Shown: positions 25,915-34,251 of the stretch, one piece after another | Layout: every line of letters begins with the position of its first letter | Numbering within the stretch: the stretch's first letter is position 1 | NCBI GenBank assembly: GCA_005778405.1 | Contig: SXOA01000029.1 | Coordinates: 1 to 64,000, forward strand | DNA: 64,000 bases | DNA from: Planctomycetaceae bacterium | GTDB lineage: Bacteria > Planctomycetota > Planctomycetia > Pirellulales > Pirellulaceae | Reading direction: 5' to 3' | The notes under the pieces: generated by a model | Told to the model about the DNA's origin: nothing | What the model saw: the letters and a program-made list of their open reading frames with translations, nothing else | Database searches by the model: none | Translations under genes and position numbers: made by a program

Positions 25915-27255
25915 ATGGAACTTCAGGTAATCAATAACGCCACGTGCACGTTTTGCGGCTGCGTTTGCGACGACATTCAACTCCATCATGACGACGTTCG
26001 CATCCACAAGGCGAACAAAGCCTGCGTGCTGGGAACCGCCTGGTTTCTGAACCACACGGCAGAAAAAAAATATCCCGACGCCCTGATTGATGGCCGGGAA
26101 GCGACTCTGGACGAGGCGATTGAAGCAGCCGCCAATTTCCTCTACGAAGCCGACATGCCGCTGGTCTACGGCATGAGCAACACGACCTGTGAGGCTCAAA
26201 AGGAATGTGTCGCCCTGGCGGACCAGCTCGGGGGGCTGCTCGACAGCCACACTTCGTTGTGACACGGTCCCACCGAGATCGCCGCCCAGTTGGGCGGCAA
26301 AGTTACTTGTACGCTGGGCGAAGTCAAACAACGAGCCGATTTCATCATCTACTGGGGAGGGAATCCCGCGGAGTGCCATCCACGGCATTTCACCAAGTAC
26401 ACCATCATGCAGAAGAGCAAGTTTCTGCCCCGCGGCCGCAAGGACCGCACGATGGTGCTGGTCGATATCCGCGAAACCAAGAGCGCCAAAGCCGCCGACA
26501 TTTTTCTGCAGGTGCGGCCCGGCAAGGACTTCGAGTTGATCACCATCCTCCGGGCTCTCATTAAGGATCGGCAGGTCAGCGACCAGGCGATTGCGGAGAC
26601 GGGCCTGACGCGGGAGGTGATCGACGACCTGATCCGGCGGATGAAGGGGGCCAAGTTCGGCTGCGTATTTTTTGGGATGGGGCTGTCCATGACGCGCGGC
26701 AAGCACATGAACAGCGCCGCGCTGCTCACGCTGGCCGCGGAAATGAACGCCTTCACCAAGTTCGTGGCCATGCCCATGCGAGGCCACGGCAATGTCACAG
26801 GTGCCGACGTCATCATGCGGTGGCAGACCGGCTATCCCTTCGGAATTTCCTTTAGCCGCGGCTATCCGCGCTATAATCCCGGCGAGTTCTCCACCGTGGA
26901 CGTGCTGGTTCGCGGCGACTGCGACGCAGCTTTCATCATTGGAGCCGATCCCGGCGCGACAATGCCCCAGCCGGCGATTGACCACCTGAAGCGGATTCCG
27001 ACCATTGTGCTGGACCCGCACGTCACGCACACCAGTAAGCTGTCGCGGGTCCACATCACCACGGCTCCACAGGGAATCGCCGCACCGGGAACGGCTTATC
27101 GGATGGACGAGCTTCCCATGCCATTGAAACCCGCCCTGAAATCCCCGTACCCTTCCGATGAAGAAGTCGTCCGCCGGATTAACGAGGCGATTGCCAAAAA
27201 GCCGTTCTGGCTCCCCGACGGAAGTCAGCCCCAGATGCTCAACGCACAGGTATAA
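25915..27255 (+). CDS. fwdB: Formylmethanofuran dehydrogenase subunit B, selenocysteine-containing (in-frame TGA at 26260)
   Basis: Catalytic subunit that would reduce CO2 to formate (or oxidise formate) at a Mo/W-bis-pterin centre, with FwdA handling formate and the C1 carrier. Read as one frame of 446 residues, the N-terminus has a [4Fe-4S] motif Cys11-x2-Cys14-x3-Cys18 ... Cys37 (CTFCGCVCDD; KACVLG). TGA codon 116 lies in HTSL-U-HGPTEIAAQ; in FwdB/FmdB the metal ligand at this spot is Cys or Sec, next to a conserved His-Gly-Pro. The downstream frame stays open and conserved to 27255 (DFIIYWGGNPAECHPRH; RPGKDFELI; YWGGN). A hairpin of bacterial SECIS form follows the TGA. Alternatives: a nonsense mutation or base error. 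Split annotation as 25915-26262 and 26290-27255 would be wrong if Sec is inserted. Confidence 0.85.
26260..26298 (+). promoter_or_regulatory. UGA selenocysteine codon with bacterial-type SECIS hairpin
   Basis: TGA 26260-26262 is followed by a perfect 7-bp stem GCCGCCC (26281-26287) / GGGCGGC (26292-26298) closing the tetraloop AGTT (26288-26291). Twenty-five bases separate the TGA from the loop, and a G is the second loop base; bacterial SECIS elements lie within the coding sequence just after UGA with a short stem and a G early in a small apical loop. Archaeal SECIS elements lie in untranslated regions instead, so this form fits a bacterial SelB. Confidence 0.75.
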
Positions 27256-27264
27256 TCCCACTCC

Positions 27265-28905
27265 ATGCTTCGCATCACGGGCGGAAAAGTCTACGACCCA
27301 GCCAACGGCATCGACGGCGTCGTCAAGGATCTGTGCATCGACGACCAGGGCCTGTTCGTTCCCGCGGTGGAAGGTGGCCGAACGATCGACGCGACAGGAA
27401 TGATTGTCTTTCCCGGCGGCGTGGACGTTCACACGCACGTGGCCGGCGGCGCGATCAATTTCGCCCGAGCCATGACGCCGGAGGATCATCGCCGCACCCA
27501 GGCGTTCATTCGCACCAAGTCGCGCCGCAGTGGATTGGGCGGCATGGCCCCCACCACCTTCGCCACCGGCTATCTCTATGCCGGCATGGGCTGGACAACG
27601 GTCAACGAAGCGGCTGTGCCGGTCCTATCCGCCCGGCACACGCACGAAGAGCTGGCCGATATTCCAATTGTGGATAAAGCTTCGCTGACGCTGATGGCGA
27701 ACAACGAGATCCTGCTCGATCAGCTCGAAAAGGGAGAATTCGAGCGTGCCAAGCAGGTTCTCGCCTGGTATCTCTGGTCGGCCAAGTCCTACGGCATCAA
27801 GGCGGTCAATCCGGGCGGAGTCGCGGCTTGGAAATATGGCCACGACGCCAAGCAGCTCACGTCACCCATTGATGGCTACAGCAAGCTGACCCCCGGCGTG
27901 ATTGTGACTCACCTCGCCCGGATTTGCGATGAGCTTGGCCTGCCGCATCCGGTCCATTTGCACTGCAACAATCTCGGCGCTCCCGGCAACATCTCGACGA
28001 CAATCGACACTCTAAAGCACCTAGAAGGGCACCGGGCCCACATTGCCCATTCTCAGTACCACGCCTACGGCGGCGATGGCTGGGACACCATGTGCTCGGA
28101 AACGGCTCAGCTTGCCGAATACTTCAACGCCCATCCGAGCATCACGACCGATGCGGGAGCCGTCTTGTTCGGCGACACGGTGACCATTACCGCTGACGGA
28201 CCATGGCAGCACCTGCTGTACAAGCTGACCGGGCGGAAATGGGGGAACCTGGACGTCGAAAACGAAACGGGCTGCGGCATCGTCCCCTACACCTACCGCC
28301 CCAGCAACCTCGTCAACGCGGTGCAATGGGCGGCTGGGCTGGAGCTGCTGCTGCTCATCAAGAATCCGTGGCAAGTATTTCTCTCCACCGACCACCCCAA
28401 CGGCGGCTGCTTTTGGCGGTATCCGGAGATTATCGAGTTGCTGATGCGGGCGGATGTTCGCAAAGAATCCCTTCTGAAACTCCCCGACGGCATCAAGGGA
28501 AAAATCACGCTGCCGGAGATTGACCGCGAGTATTCGCTCTATGAAGTCGCCATCTCCATGTCAGCCGGCCCGGCGCGGGCGCTGGGGCTGTTCCAAAAGG
28601 GCAACCTTGGCCTGGGCTGCGATGGCGATGTGGTGATTTATGAAGAAGACGAAAACGTGCGGAAAATGTTCGGCCATCCGCGCTATGTCATCAAAGGAGG
28701 GGAGATCGTGCTGGAAGACGGCGAGATTCGTGAAGCGCCGTCAGGACGCGAGTTCATCGTGAAACCGCCATGCGACCCCGGCATCGACGATTTCATGAGG
28801 CCGCTGTTCGAGGACTGCTACACCATGTCGTTTGAGAACTATCCGGTGGAAATGGAGCGCATCCACAACCCCAGGATGCAAGACTGCATCGAAGTGCCAC
28901 GCTAA
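27265..28905 (+). CDS. fwdA: Formylmethanofuran dehydrogenase subunit A (amidohydrolase)
   Basis: A 546-residue amidohydrolase-superfamily subunit with a binuclear metal site that interconverts formate plus the amine C1 carrier (methanofuran or a bacterial analogue) and the formyl carrier. Visible ligands: His56 and His58 in GVDVHTHVAGG, a candidate carboxylated Lys179 in GIKAVNPGG, HLHCNN (231-236), RAHIAHSQYHAYGG (257-270) and STDHPNGG near 400. Length and motifs match FwdA/FhcA. It begins nine bases after fwdB ends, so the two are clearly one operon. The carrier in planctomycetes is inferred. Confidence 0.95.
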   Translation: MLRITGGKVYDPANGIDGVVKDLCIDDQGLFVPAVEGGRTIDATGMIVFPGGVDVHTHVAGGAINFARAMTPEDHRRTQAFIRTKSRRSGLGGMAPTTFATGYLYAGMGWTTVNEAAVPVLSARHTHEELADIPIVDKASLTLMANNEILLDQLEKGEFERAKQVLAWYLWSAKSYGIKAVNPGGVAAWKYGHDAKQLTSPIDGYSKLTPGVIVTHLARICDELGLPHPVHLHCNNLGAPGNISTTIDTLKHLEGHRAHIAHSQYHAYGGDGWDTMCSETAQLAEYFNAHPSITTDAGAVLFGDTVTITADGPWQHLLYKLTGRKWGNLDVENETGCGIVPYTYRPSNLVNAVQWAAGLELLLLIKNPWQVFLSTDHPNGGCFWRYPEIIELLMRADVRKESLLKLPDGIKGKITLPEIDREYSLYEVAISMSAGPARALGLFQKGNLGLGCDGDVVIYEEDENVRKMFGHPRYVIKGGEIVLEDGEIREAPSGREFIVKPPCDPGIDDFMRPLFEDCYTMSFENYPVEMERIHNPRMQDCIEVPR

Positions 28906-28928
28906 CTGTGCTTGCCGGGAAGTCAGGA

Positions 28929-29744
28929 ATGCCCATCACCTTTCACCTCAAACGCCAGCCCTCGGTTCCCCTGGAGTCCGAGGTCTTCTCGCCGGATGTC
29001 ATGGCGGAGCTGACCAATACCGAAATCCGTGCACTCACCATCTATCACGGCAAACGGCAGCTCCCCATCAGCGACTTTTTTGACGTCGAAGGGGAACGGA
29101 GCGAAGACCTGGTGATGCATGGCGCGATGCACAAGGTCCGCTGGATTGGCCGGGCCATGTCCAGGGGGAGCATCACCGTGCATGGCACGGTCGGGATGCA
29201 CCTGGGAGCCTACATGAAGGGGGGCCGCATCGAGGTCCACGGCAACGCCAGCGACTGGATCGGAGCCGAAATGAAGAATGGCTTCATCCACGTCCACGGC
29301 AATGCCGGCGGGCAGATTGGCGCCGCTTACCGCGGCTCGATGCAGGGGATGAAAAACGGCACCATCATCATCGACGGTTCAGCAGGGCTCGAAGTCGGCA
29401 TGCGGATGCGTCGGGGAACGATCATCGTCGGCGGCCCCGCCAAGGACTTCACCGGCCTGCAAATGAAAGGGGGGACCATTGTCCTGATGAGCGGCGCCGA
29501 AATCCGCACTGGCGCCTGGATGAACCGCGGCACCATTATCTCCCTCAAGCCGCTGCAACTGATGCCCACCTTCGTCCGCTCGGTGGACGCCAGCCCCATG
29601 TTTGTGAACGTCCTGGCCAAGAATCTCAAATCGCTTGGAATCAACTTGCCCCACAAGGCCAGCGAGGGGACTTACCGGCAGTTCGCGGGGGACCTGAGTG
29701 TTTCTGATAAGGGGGAAATCCTGGTCTGGCAACCCGTTGCATAG
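28929..29744 (+). CDS. fwdC: Formylmethanofuran dehydrogenase subunit C
   Basis: Structural subunit with a right-handed beta-helix related to the glutamate synthase GXGXG domain. The 271 residues contain the repeating pattern GxxxHGxxGxxxGxxMxxGxI, such as GSITVHGTVGMHLGAYMKGG, GRIEVHGNASDWIGAEMKNG, GFIHVHGNAGGQIG and GTIIIDGSAGLEVGMRMRRG. The ATG at 28929 (AGTCAGGA upstream; MPITFHLK) is preferred to the GTG at 28908. It closes the D-B-A-C series; no formyltransferase (Ftr/FhcD), polyferredoxin (FwdF/G) or mch gene follows within the window. Confidence 0.93.
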   Translation: MPITFHLKRQPSVPLESEVFSPDVMAELTNTEIRALTIYHGKRQLPISDFFDVEGERSEDLVMHGAMHKVRWIGRAMSRGSITVHGTVGMHLGAYMKGGRIEVHGNASDWIGAEMKNGFIHVHGNAGGQIGAAYRGSMQGMKNGTIIIDGSAGLEVGMRMRRGTIIVGGPAKDFTGLQMKGGTIVLMSGAEIRTGAWMNRGTIISLKPLQLMPTFVRSVDASPMFVNVLAKNLKSLGINLPHKASEGTYRQFAGDLSVSDKGEILVWQPVA

Positions 29745-29857
29745 GCCGATTCTGGGAAGCAGAAACGCTGAGCGCTGTCCAACGTAAAAGAACTGTAATA
29801 CGCGATGGCCAAAGATCAGTGGCAATGTTTTAAGCCCCAACGACGTGCGGGTTGCGG

Positions 29858-30763
29858 CTAAGGTATTTTCACACCTTCGCCCCCGTCGATGGATATGAGA
29901 CCGCGCAGCAGCTCGGGGAAAGTCGCGTCGGCCGGAAGAAAGTGAACTGCAGCATCTGCCGTCACGACCTGAGCACCATTCTTATGAGTGCTCGATATTC
30001 CTTGTCCGGACTTCGCGCTGATAACAGGGGTCGTTTGCAAAACGTGAAGGTCTCGCGGCTCCATCCAGTGAATGCCGGAATGATGCACCTCTACCACCAT
30101 CAACGTACTCGCTGGACCATCTTTGATGTCCTGCATGGAAACGCAAGTCTCTCCTGGAAATGCCGTGTGCGGGCCAATGACCGCCACGTAGCTCGTTTCT
30201 CCGACAAGTCCGCCTGGCGCTTGAGCCGGGCATGAGAAGACATCAAAATCCTTCGCTAGCGCCGCGACCTTTCGATTGTTGGGGCCATCCCAGGGTTCGT
30301 CAAAGCGGTACAGACGATATAGCGGCTCCTGTTCCAAAAACGGAAGCAGCAAAACTCGCCAACTACGAAGAGGCTTGCCATCCTTGTCAGCAACATAGGC
30401 CGGCGGAAAGCACCCAAACGCGTCGTGATACGTGTGGAGTGCGATTCCAATTTGTTTGAGATTGTTGGCGCAGAGCATTCTCCGGCTAGGCGGTCCGCTT
30501 CCGACCGCCGGAAGCAGTAGCGCAACTGCGAGAAGGATGATTGACCCAATAACAAATAGGGACGCATCGCGGCGAACGAAACTGAAAATCACCAGGCAAA
30601 TGAAGGCTACAACAATGAGAAAACCGCCGTCCAAACCCCATTGAGCAATCGCTGCAACGATGACCGCCAGCACCGTCATCACAATGAACAAGTGCAGTAG
30701 CCGGTACTGAAACGGTTTCTCGGATAAGCCGGTCGGATTTGGGATAGGATTTTCCCTTGGCAT
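29858..30763 (-). CDS. DUF1559-like membrane protein
   Basis: A 301-residue protein with three hydrophobic segments near residues 24-42, 46-62 and 66-87 (LLHLFIVMTVLAVIVAAIAQW; FLIVVAFICLVIF; LFVIGSIILLAVALLLPAV), then a soluble DUF1559-type domain: CANNLKQIGIALHTYHDAFGCFPPAYVADKDGKPLRSWRVLLLPFLEQEPLYRLYRFDEPWDGPNN is the family signature. Usual planctomycete members begin with a prepilin peptide; this one replaces it with a membrane region. Function is unknown. It is downstream of fabG on the same strand but probably separate. Confidence 0.85.
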   Translation of the reverse strand: MPRENPIPNPTGLSEKPFQYRLLHLFIVMTVLAVIVAAIAQWGLDGGFLIVVAFICLVIFSFVRRDASLFVIGSIILLAVALLLPAVGSGPPSRRMLCANNLKQIGIALHTYHDAFGCFPPAYVADKDGKPLRSWRVLLLPFLEQEPLYRLYRFDEPWDGPNNRKVAALAKDFDVFSCPAQAPGGLVGETSYVAVIGPHTAFPGETCVSMQDIKDGPASTLMVVEVHHSGIHWMEPRDLHVLQTTPVISAKSGQGISSTHKNGAQVVTADAAVHFLPADATFPELLRGLISIDGGEGVKIP

Positions 30764-30824
30764 AAGCGCCTACGGCGGAAGATGACCAATTGCCCATCTT
30801 CAGCCTACCACCCAGCGGCGCGCA

Positions 30825-31592
30825 TTACCCCGTCATGCCGCCGTCAATCGTCAAAACCTGGCCAGTGATGTAGCAGGCGGCGGGGCTGGCGAGGAAGAGG
30901 ACGCCGGTGGCGATGTCTTCGGGAAGGCCGACCCGCTGGATGGGAATCCGCTTTTTCACTTCGTCCATCATGGCGTCCCCCAGGGCCTTGGTCATGTCGC
31001 TCTCGATGAAGCCGGGGCAGACGGCGTTGATGGTCACTTTCCGTTTGGCCAGTTCCTTGCTGAGGCTCCGCGTGAAGCCGATGAGGCCGGCCTTGGAGGC
31101 GGAGTAGTTGGTCTGGCCGGCGTTTCCCATGATGCCGCTGACGCTGGCGATATTGATGATCCGCCCATAGCGGGCTCGCATCATGTGGCGGGAAGCGGCC
31201 CGGGCAAACAGGAACGCCCCGCGGAGGTTGGTGTCGATGACCTCGTCCCATTGCTCGTCCGACATCACCGGCAACAGCGTGTCGCGGGTGACGCCGGCGT
31301 TGTTGACCAGGATGTCAATCTTGCCCCACTTCTCCGCCAGGTCGTTCATGAGCTTGTCGACCGCGGCCCCGTCCTTCACGTCCGAGGCGAACGCTTCCGC
31401 CTGCCCGCCAGCGGCCGTGATGACTCTCACGGTCTCCGCCAGCTTAGCTTCGTTACGAGCAAGACAAGCGACTTTTGCCCCCGCATTGCCGAGCGCGATG
31501 GCGATTGCCTTGCCCAGCCCCTGCGAAGCACCGGTGACAACGGCAGTTTGGCCGGAGAGATCGACTTTGAGACTATCGTAAGGAGAGGGCAT
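30825..31592 (-). CDS. fabG: 3-oxoacyl-ACP reductase FabG
   Basis: NADPH-dependent reduction of 3-oxoacyl-ACP in fatty-acid elongation. Classical SDR features in 255 residues: TGASQGLGK (20-28), NNAG (97-100), catalytic Ser150 (NIASVSG), Tyr163 and Lys167 (NYSASKAG), and the C-terminal FLASPAACYITGQVLTIDGGM typical of FabG. It follows fabD in the same direction after a palindromic element, with ACP and FabF genes not present in the window. The ATG at 31592 has a purine run AAGGAGAGG opposite in the right place on the plus text only, so the ribosome site is unclear. Confidence 0.95.
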   Translation of the reverse strand: MPSPYDSLKVDLSGQTAVVTGASQGLGKAIAIALGNAGAKVACLARNEAKLAETVRVITAAGGQAEAFASDVKDGAAVDKLMNDLAEKWGKIDILVNNAGVTRDTLLPVMSDEQWDEVIDTNLRGAFLFARAASRHMMRARYGRIINIASVSGIMGNAGQTNYSASKAGLIGFTRSLSKELAKRKVTINAVCPGFIESDMTKALGDAMMDEVKKRIPIQRVGLPEDIATGVLFLASPAACYITGQVLTIDGGMTG

Positions 31593-31630
31593 GGGGGGCG
31601 CTCGGGATGGTGAGTTGTTTGAGAAAAAAT

Positions 31631-31738
31631 AAGTGACGAAGCCCGAATGACGAATGACGAATGACGAATTCCGAATGACGAATTGAAGAGTCAGTTGTCC
31701 GCCTTACATTCGTCATTCGTCATTCGGATTTCGTCATT
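31631..31738. repeat. CATTCGTCATT palindromic element, copy 3
   Basis: About 108 bases whose ends (AAGTGACGAAGCCCGAATGA with tandem CGAATGA units at left; CATTCGTCATTCGTCATTCG with TTTCGTCATT at right) are near-perfect inverted repeats. It lies between fabD and fabG, three bases from the fabD stop codon. Confidence 0.85.
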
Positions 31739-31741
31739 ACA

Positions 31742-32653
31742 TTAGCACTCAACTCCCTCCGCCGCCGCTTTCCGCTCAATCCGCTTCAGCAATCCTCGCA
31801 GCACACGGCCTGGTCCAATTTCCCAGTGCGGGCCGTAGCCTTCCTTGAGCAGGTAGCGCTGCGAATCTTCCCAGCGGACGGGAGCGACGAGTTGTTTGAC
31901 GAGAAGGGAGCGTATTTCTTCGGGATCGTTATGCACCACGGCATCGACGTTGCTGACGACGGGAATCCGCGGGCTGTTCATTTTCACGCCCGCCAATGCC
32001 GCCGCCAGCTTCTCGACGGCAGGCTGCATGATGGGTGTGTGGAACGCGCCGGCGACGGCTAACGGAATGGTTTTCATCGCGCCGGCTGCGGTGGCGAGCT
32101 CGGCGATCTTGAGGCAGGCGGCCTTATGTCCCGAGACAACGATGTTGCCGGGGCAAAGGTAGTTGGCGATTTGCATGATTTCGCCGGGGCCGCGAGCCTG
32201 GCTGCAAAGCTCTTCGATTTTGGCTGCTTCCAATCCGAGAATACTGACCATGCCGCTGGGCACGGCATCAGCCGCATCCTGCATCGCCCGGCCGCGCTGC
32301 TGCACGACCTTCAGGCCATCTTCAAAGCTCATCACGCCGGCAAAAACGAGAGCCGTATATTCACCCAGGCTCAGTCCCGCGGTCGCCGCAGCGGAGGCAA
32401 CGACCTCCGGCTGATTGGCCTTCAGGATCTCCAGTCCCGCCAGGCTGGTGACAAAAAGGGCCGGCTGGCTGTGAACGGTCGAATTGAGCTCGTCTGCCGG
32501 GCCCTCAAAACAGAGCTTCGCCAGGTCGTACCCCAGAATCTGATTCGCCTGGTCATACAATGCCCGCGCCGCCGGCAGCGACTCTGCAAGCTGCTTGCCC
32601 ATGCCAACCGCTTGCGCCCCCTGCCCCGGAAAAAGAAACGCTGGCCGGTTCAA
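31742..32653 (-). CDS. fabD: Malonyl-CoA:ACP transacylase FabD
   Basis: Transfers malonyl from CoA to acyl carrier protein. The 303 residues contain FLFPGQGAQ (6-14), nucleophile Ser95 in GLSLGEYTAL, the substrate arginine in QQRGRAMQDA (119-128) and His205 in AGAFHTPIM, the full FabD set. The frame begins with TTG (32651-32653) with GGAG about eight bases upstream, and the N-terminus fits the family at that codon, so TTG is accepted. It lies between rpmF and fabG. Confidence 0.95.
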   Translation of the reverse strand: MNRPAFLFPGQGAQAVGMGKQLAESLPAARALYDQANQILGYDLAKLCFEGPADELNSTVHSQPALFVTSLAGLEILKANQPEVVASAAATAGLSLGEYTALVFAGVMSFEDGLKVVQQRGRAMQDAADAVPSGMVSILGLEAAKIEELCSQARGPGEIMQIANYLCPGNIVVSGHKAACLKIAELATAAGAMKTIPLAVAGAFHTPIMQPAVEKLAAALAGVKMNSPRIPVVSNVDAVVHNDPEEIRSLLVKQLVAPVRWEDSQRYLLKEGYGPHWEIGPGRVLRGLLKRIERKAAAEGVEC

Positions 32654-32676
32654 AGGAGATCTCCGCAGGTAGTTTA

Positions 32677-32724
32677 GTAGGTCAGGCTATGCCTGACAGT
32701 TTTGGCAGGCACAGCCTGCCCTAC
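32677..32724. repeat. GTAGGTCAGGC...GCCTGCCCTAC palindrome, copy 1
   Basis: Two adjacent hairpins (GTCAGGCtatGCCTGAC and GGCAGGCacaGCCTGCC) bounded by GTAG and CTAC. On the minus strand the element begins within the second base triplet after the rpmF stop TAG. A close copy lies at 34181-34237. Confidence 0.8.
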
Positions 32725-32909
32725 TATGCCGTCTCTTCCATTTCCACCATCGTCCGCCCCATGTAGTACCCGCAATTGGGGCAAACCACGTGCTGCGGCA
32801 CCGCGGTGCTGCATTTGGGGCAGTACGAAAGCTGCTTGGCCTTTTTGGCGTCGTGGGCCCGGCGCTTATTGGTGCGGGAATTGGACGAGCGGCGTTTGGG
32901 TACGGCCAT
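32724..32909 (-). CDS. rpmF: 50S ribosomal protein L32
   Basis: A 61-residue L32 of the zinc-ribbon type: MAVPKRRSSNSRTNKRRAHD at the start, then YCPKC (about 33-37) and CPNCGYY (about 47-53) as Zn ligands. The ATG at 32909 is the family start. rpmF next to fatty-acid genes is the usual bacterial arrangement; here plsX and fabH are missing and fabD follows directly after a repeat. Confidence 0.96.
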   Translation of the reverse strand: MAVPKRRSSNSRTNKRRAHDAKKAKQLSYCPKCSTAVPQHVVCPNCGYYMGRTMVEMEETA

Positions 32910-33116
32910 GGCAAACTCACTTCTGAAGGGCACCTGGCCCAAACCGGAATTGCATTGGGGAAACGCACCATCCTAAAAGTCCGGGAAAAACCTGTCAAGG
33001 AACCCTTTTTCGCCAGTGATTGACATTTGCCGCCGAGGCTGCGATACCAACGGGGTACTTCTCCGGCTGATTTTTGCAATTGTGCCATACCGAACAACCC
33101 GGACAAAGGGATTGCC

Positions 33117-34178
33117 ATGCACGGACTTCTGGCTCAAGGGGGCAACGGCCCAGGCCTTGGAACCATCATCTTTCTGGTCGTCGTCGGCATCGGCCTGATC
33201 ATCTTTTTGATCATCGCCGCCATCATGGCCAATTACTTCCGGCTGTGGGTTCAGTCCTGGCTGACGGGCGCGAACATCACCATCTTCGACCTCATCGGCA
33301 TGACGTTTCGCAAAGTCAACAAGGACGTCATCGTCAAGACCAAGATCATGTCGGTGCAGGCTGGCCTGACTGATCCGGAAATCACGAGCAAGGCCCTGGA
33401 AGCTCATTATCTGGCCGGCGGCAATGTGCCCCTCGTCATTCGCTCGCTGATCGCCGCCAACAAAGCGAAAACGATCAAACTCTCCTTCCGCGAGGCGACC
33501 GCGATTGATCTCGCCGGGCGCAATGTGCTGGAAGCGGTGCAGACCAGCGTCTATCCCAAAGTCATTGACTGTCCCGCCAGGAACGCCGGCAAGGACACGC
33601 TGGAAGCGATTGCCCGCAACGGCATTCAGCTCAAGGTGAAGGCCCGCGTGACGGTGCGGGCGAACCTGCAGCAGCTCATCGGCGGTGCGGGGGAAGAAAC
33701 GATCATCGCTCGCGTTGGCGAAGGGATTGTCAGCGCCATTGGCTCGTCCGACGATCACATGGAAGTGCTGGAGAATCCTGATCGCATCAGCAAAGCCGTG
33801 CTCGCTCGCCGCTTAGACTCACAGACGGCGTTCGAGATTGTCTCGATTGACATTGCCGATATTGACGTCGGAGAAAACGTCGGCGCTCGCTTGCGGGCCG
33901 ATCAGGCCGAGGCGGATACGCGCGTCGCTCGCGCCAAGGCCGAAGGCCGTCGCGCCATGGCCGTCGCTGCTGAGCAGGAGCAAACCGCCAAGATTGAGGA
34001 AAGCCGTGCATTGCTGGTTGCCGCGGAAGCGGAAGTTCCTCGGGCCATGGCCGACGCCTTCGGTTCCGGCAAACTCGGAATTATGGACTATTACAAGATG
34101 CGCAACGTGCAGTCCGATACCGATATGCGGCGGGCGATCGCCGCGTCGAGTTCTGGGTCGGCCCAGCTCAAGGCATAA
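33117..34178 (+). CDS. floA: Flotillin-like protein FloA
   Basis: A 353-residue membrane-microdomain scaffold of the FloA/YqfA type. A hydrophobic hairpin or TM at about 13-40 ([28 protein letters not shown]) is followed by the band-7-like region, including [18 protein letters not shown] and [32 protein letters not shown], and an alanine-rich helical tail ([21 protein letters not shown]). Length and motifs fit FloA. Preferred start 33117 has GGACAAAGGGA upstream. Divergent from rpmF. The next gene, separated by a palindrome, may be cotranscribed. Confidence 0.93.
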   Translation: MHGLLAQGGNGPGLGTIIFLVVVGIGLIIFLIIAAIMANYFRLWVQSWLTGANITIFDLIGMTFRKVNKDVIVKTKIMSVQAGLTDPEITSKALEAHYLAGGNVPLVIRSLIAANKAKTIKLSFREATAIDLAGRNVLEAVQTSVYPKVIDCPARNAGKDTLEAIARNGIQLKVKARVTVRANLQQLIGGAGEETIIARVGEGIVSAIGSSDDHMEVLENPDRISKAVLARRLDSQTAFEIVSIDIADIDVGENVGARLRADQAEADTRVARAKAEGRRAMAVAAEQEQTAKIEESRALLVAAEAEVPRAMADAFGSGKLGIMDYYKMRNVQSDTDMRRAIAASSSGSAQLKA

Positions 34179-34180
34179 CT

Positions 34181-34237
34181 GTAGGTCAGGCTTTGCCTGA
34201 CAGATTCGTTGATGCAGGCATGCGGAGCCTGCCCTAC
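34181..34237. repeat. GTAGGTCAGGC...GCCTGCCCTAC palindrome, copy 2
   Basis: Starts two bases after the floA stop and ends 14 bases before the next ATG. The left hairpin GTCAGGCtttGCCTGAC is nearly identical to the copy at 32677; the right one is GCAGGCatgcggaGCCTGC. Confidence 0.8.
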
Positions 34238-34251
34238 AAGTTGAGGCAGCC

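Noticed and set aside
26260-26290. Treating fwdB as a pseudogene split by a nonsense codon
   Set aside because: The TGA falls exactly at the Cys/Sec ligand position, is followed by conserved HGP and a SECIS-like hairpin, and the rest of the frame is intact; random decay would not choose this codon.
25900-27489. Long antisense open frame (529 codons) opposite fwdB
   Set aside because: Frame is open because of high GC and codon bias of the real strand; no recognisable protein motif, and the plus strand clearly encodes FwdB/FwdA.
30825-31592. Reading the two Tat/Uma2/SDR-type gene sets as a defence or mobile island
   Set aside because: SDR, FabG and Uma2 genes are scattered among housekeeping genes; no integrase, transposase or att-like direct repeats were found.
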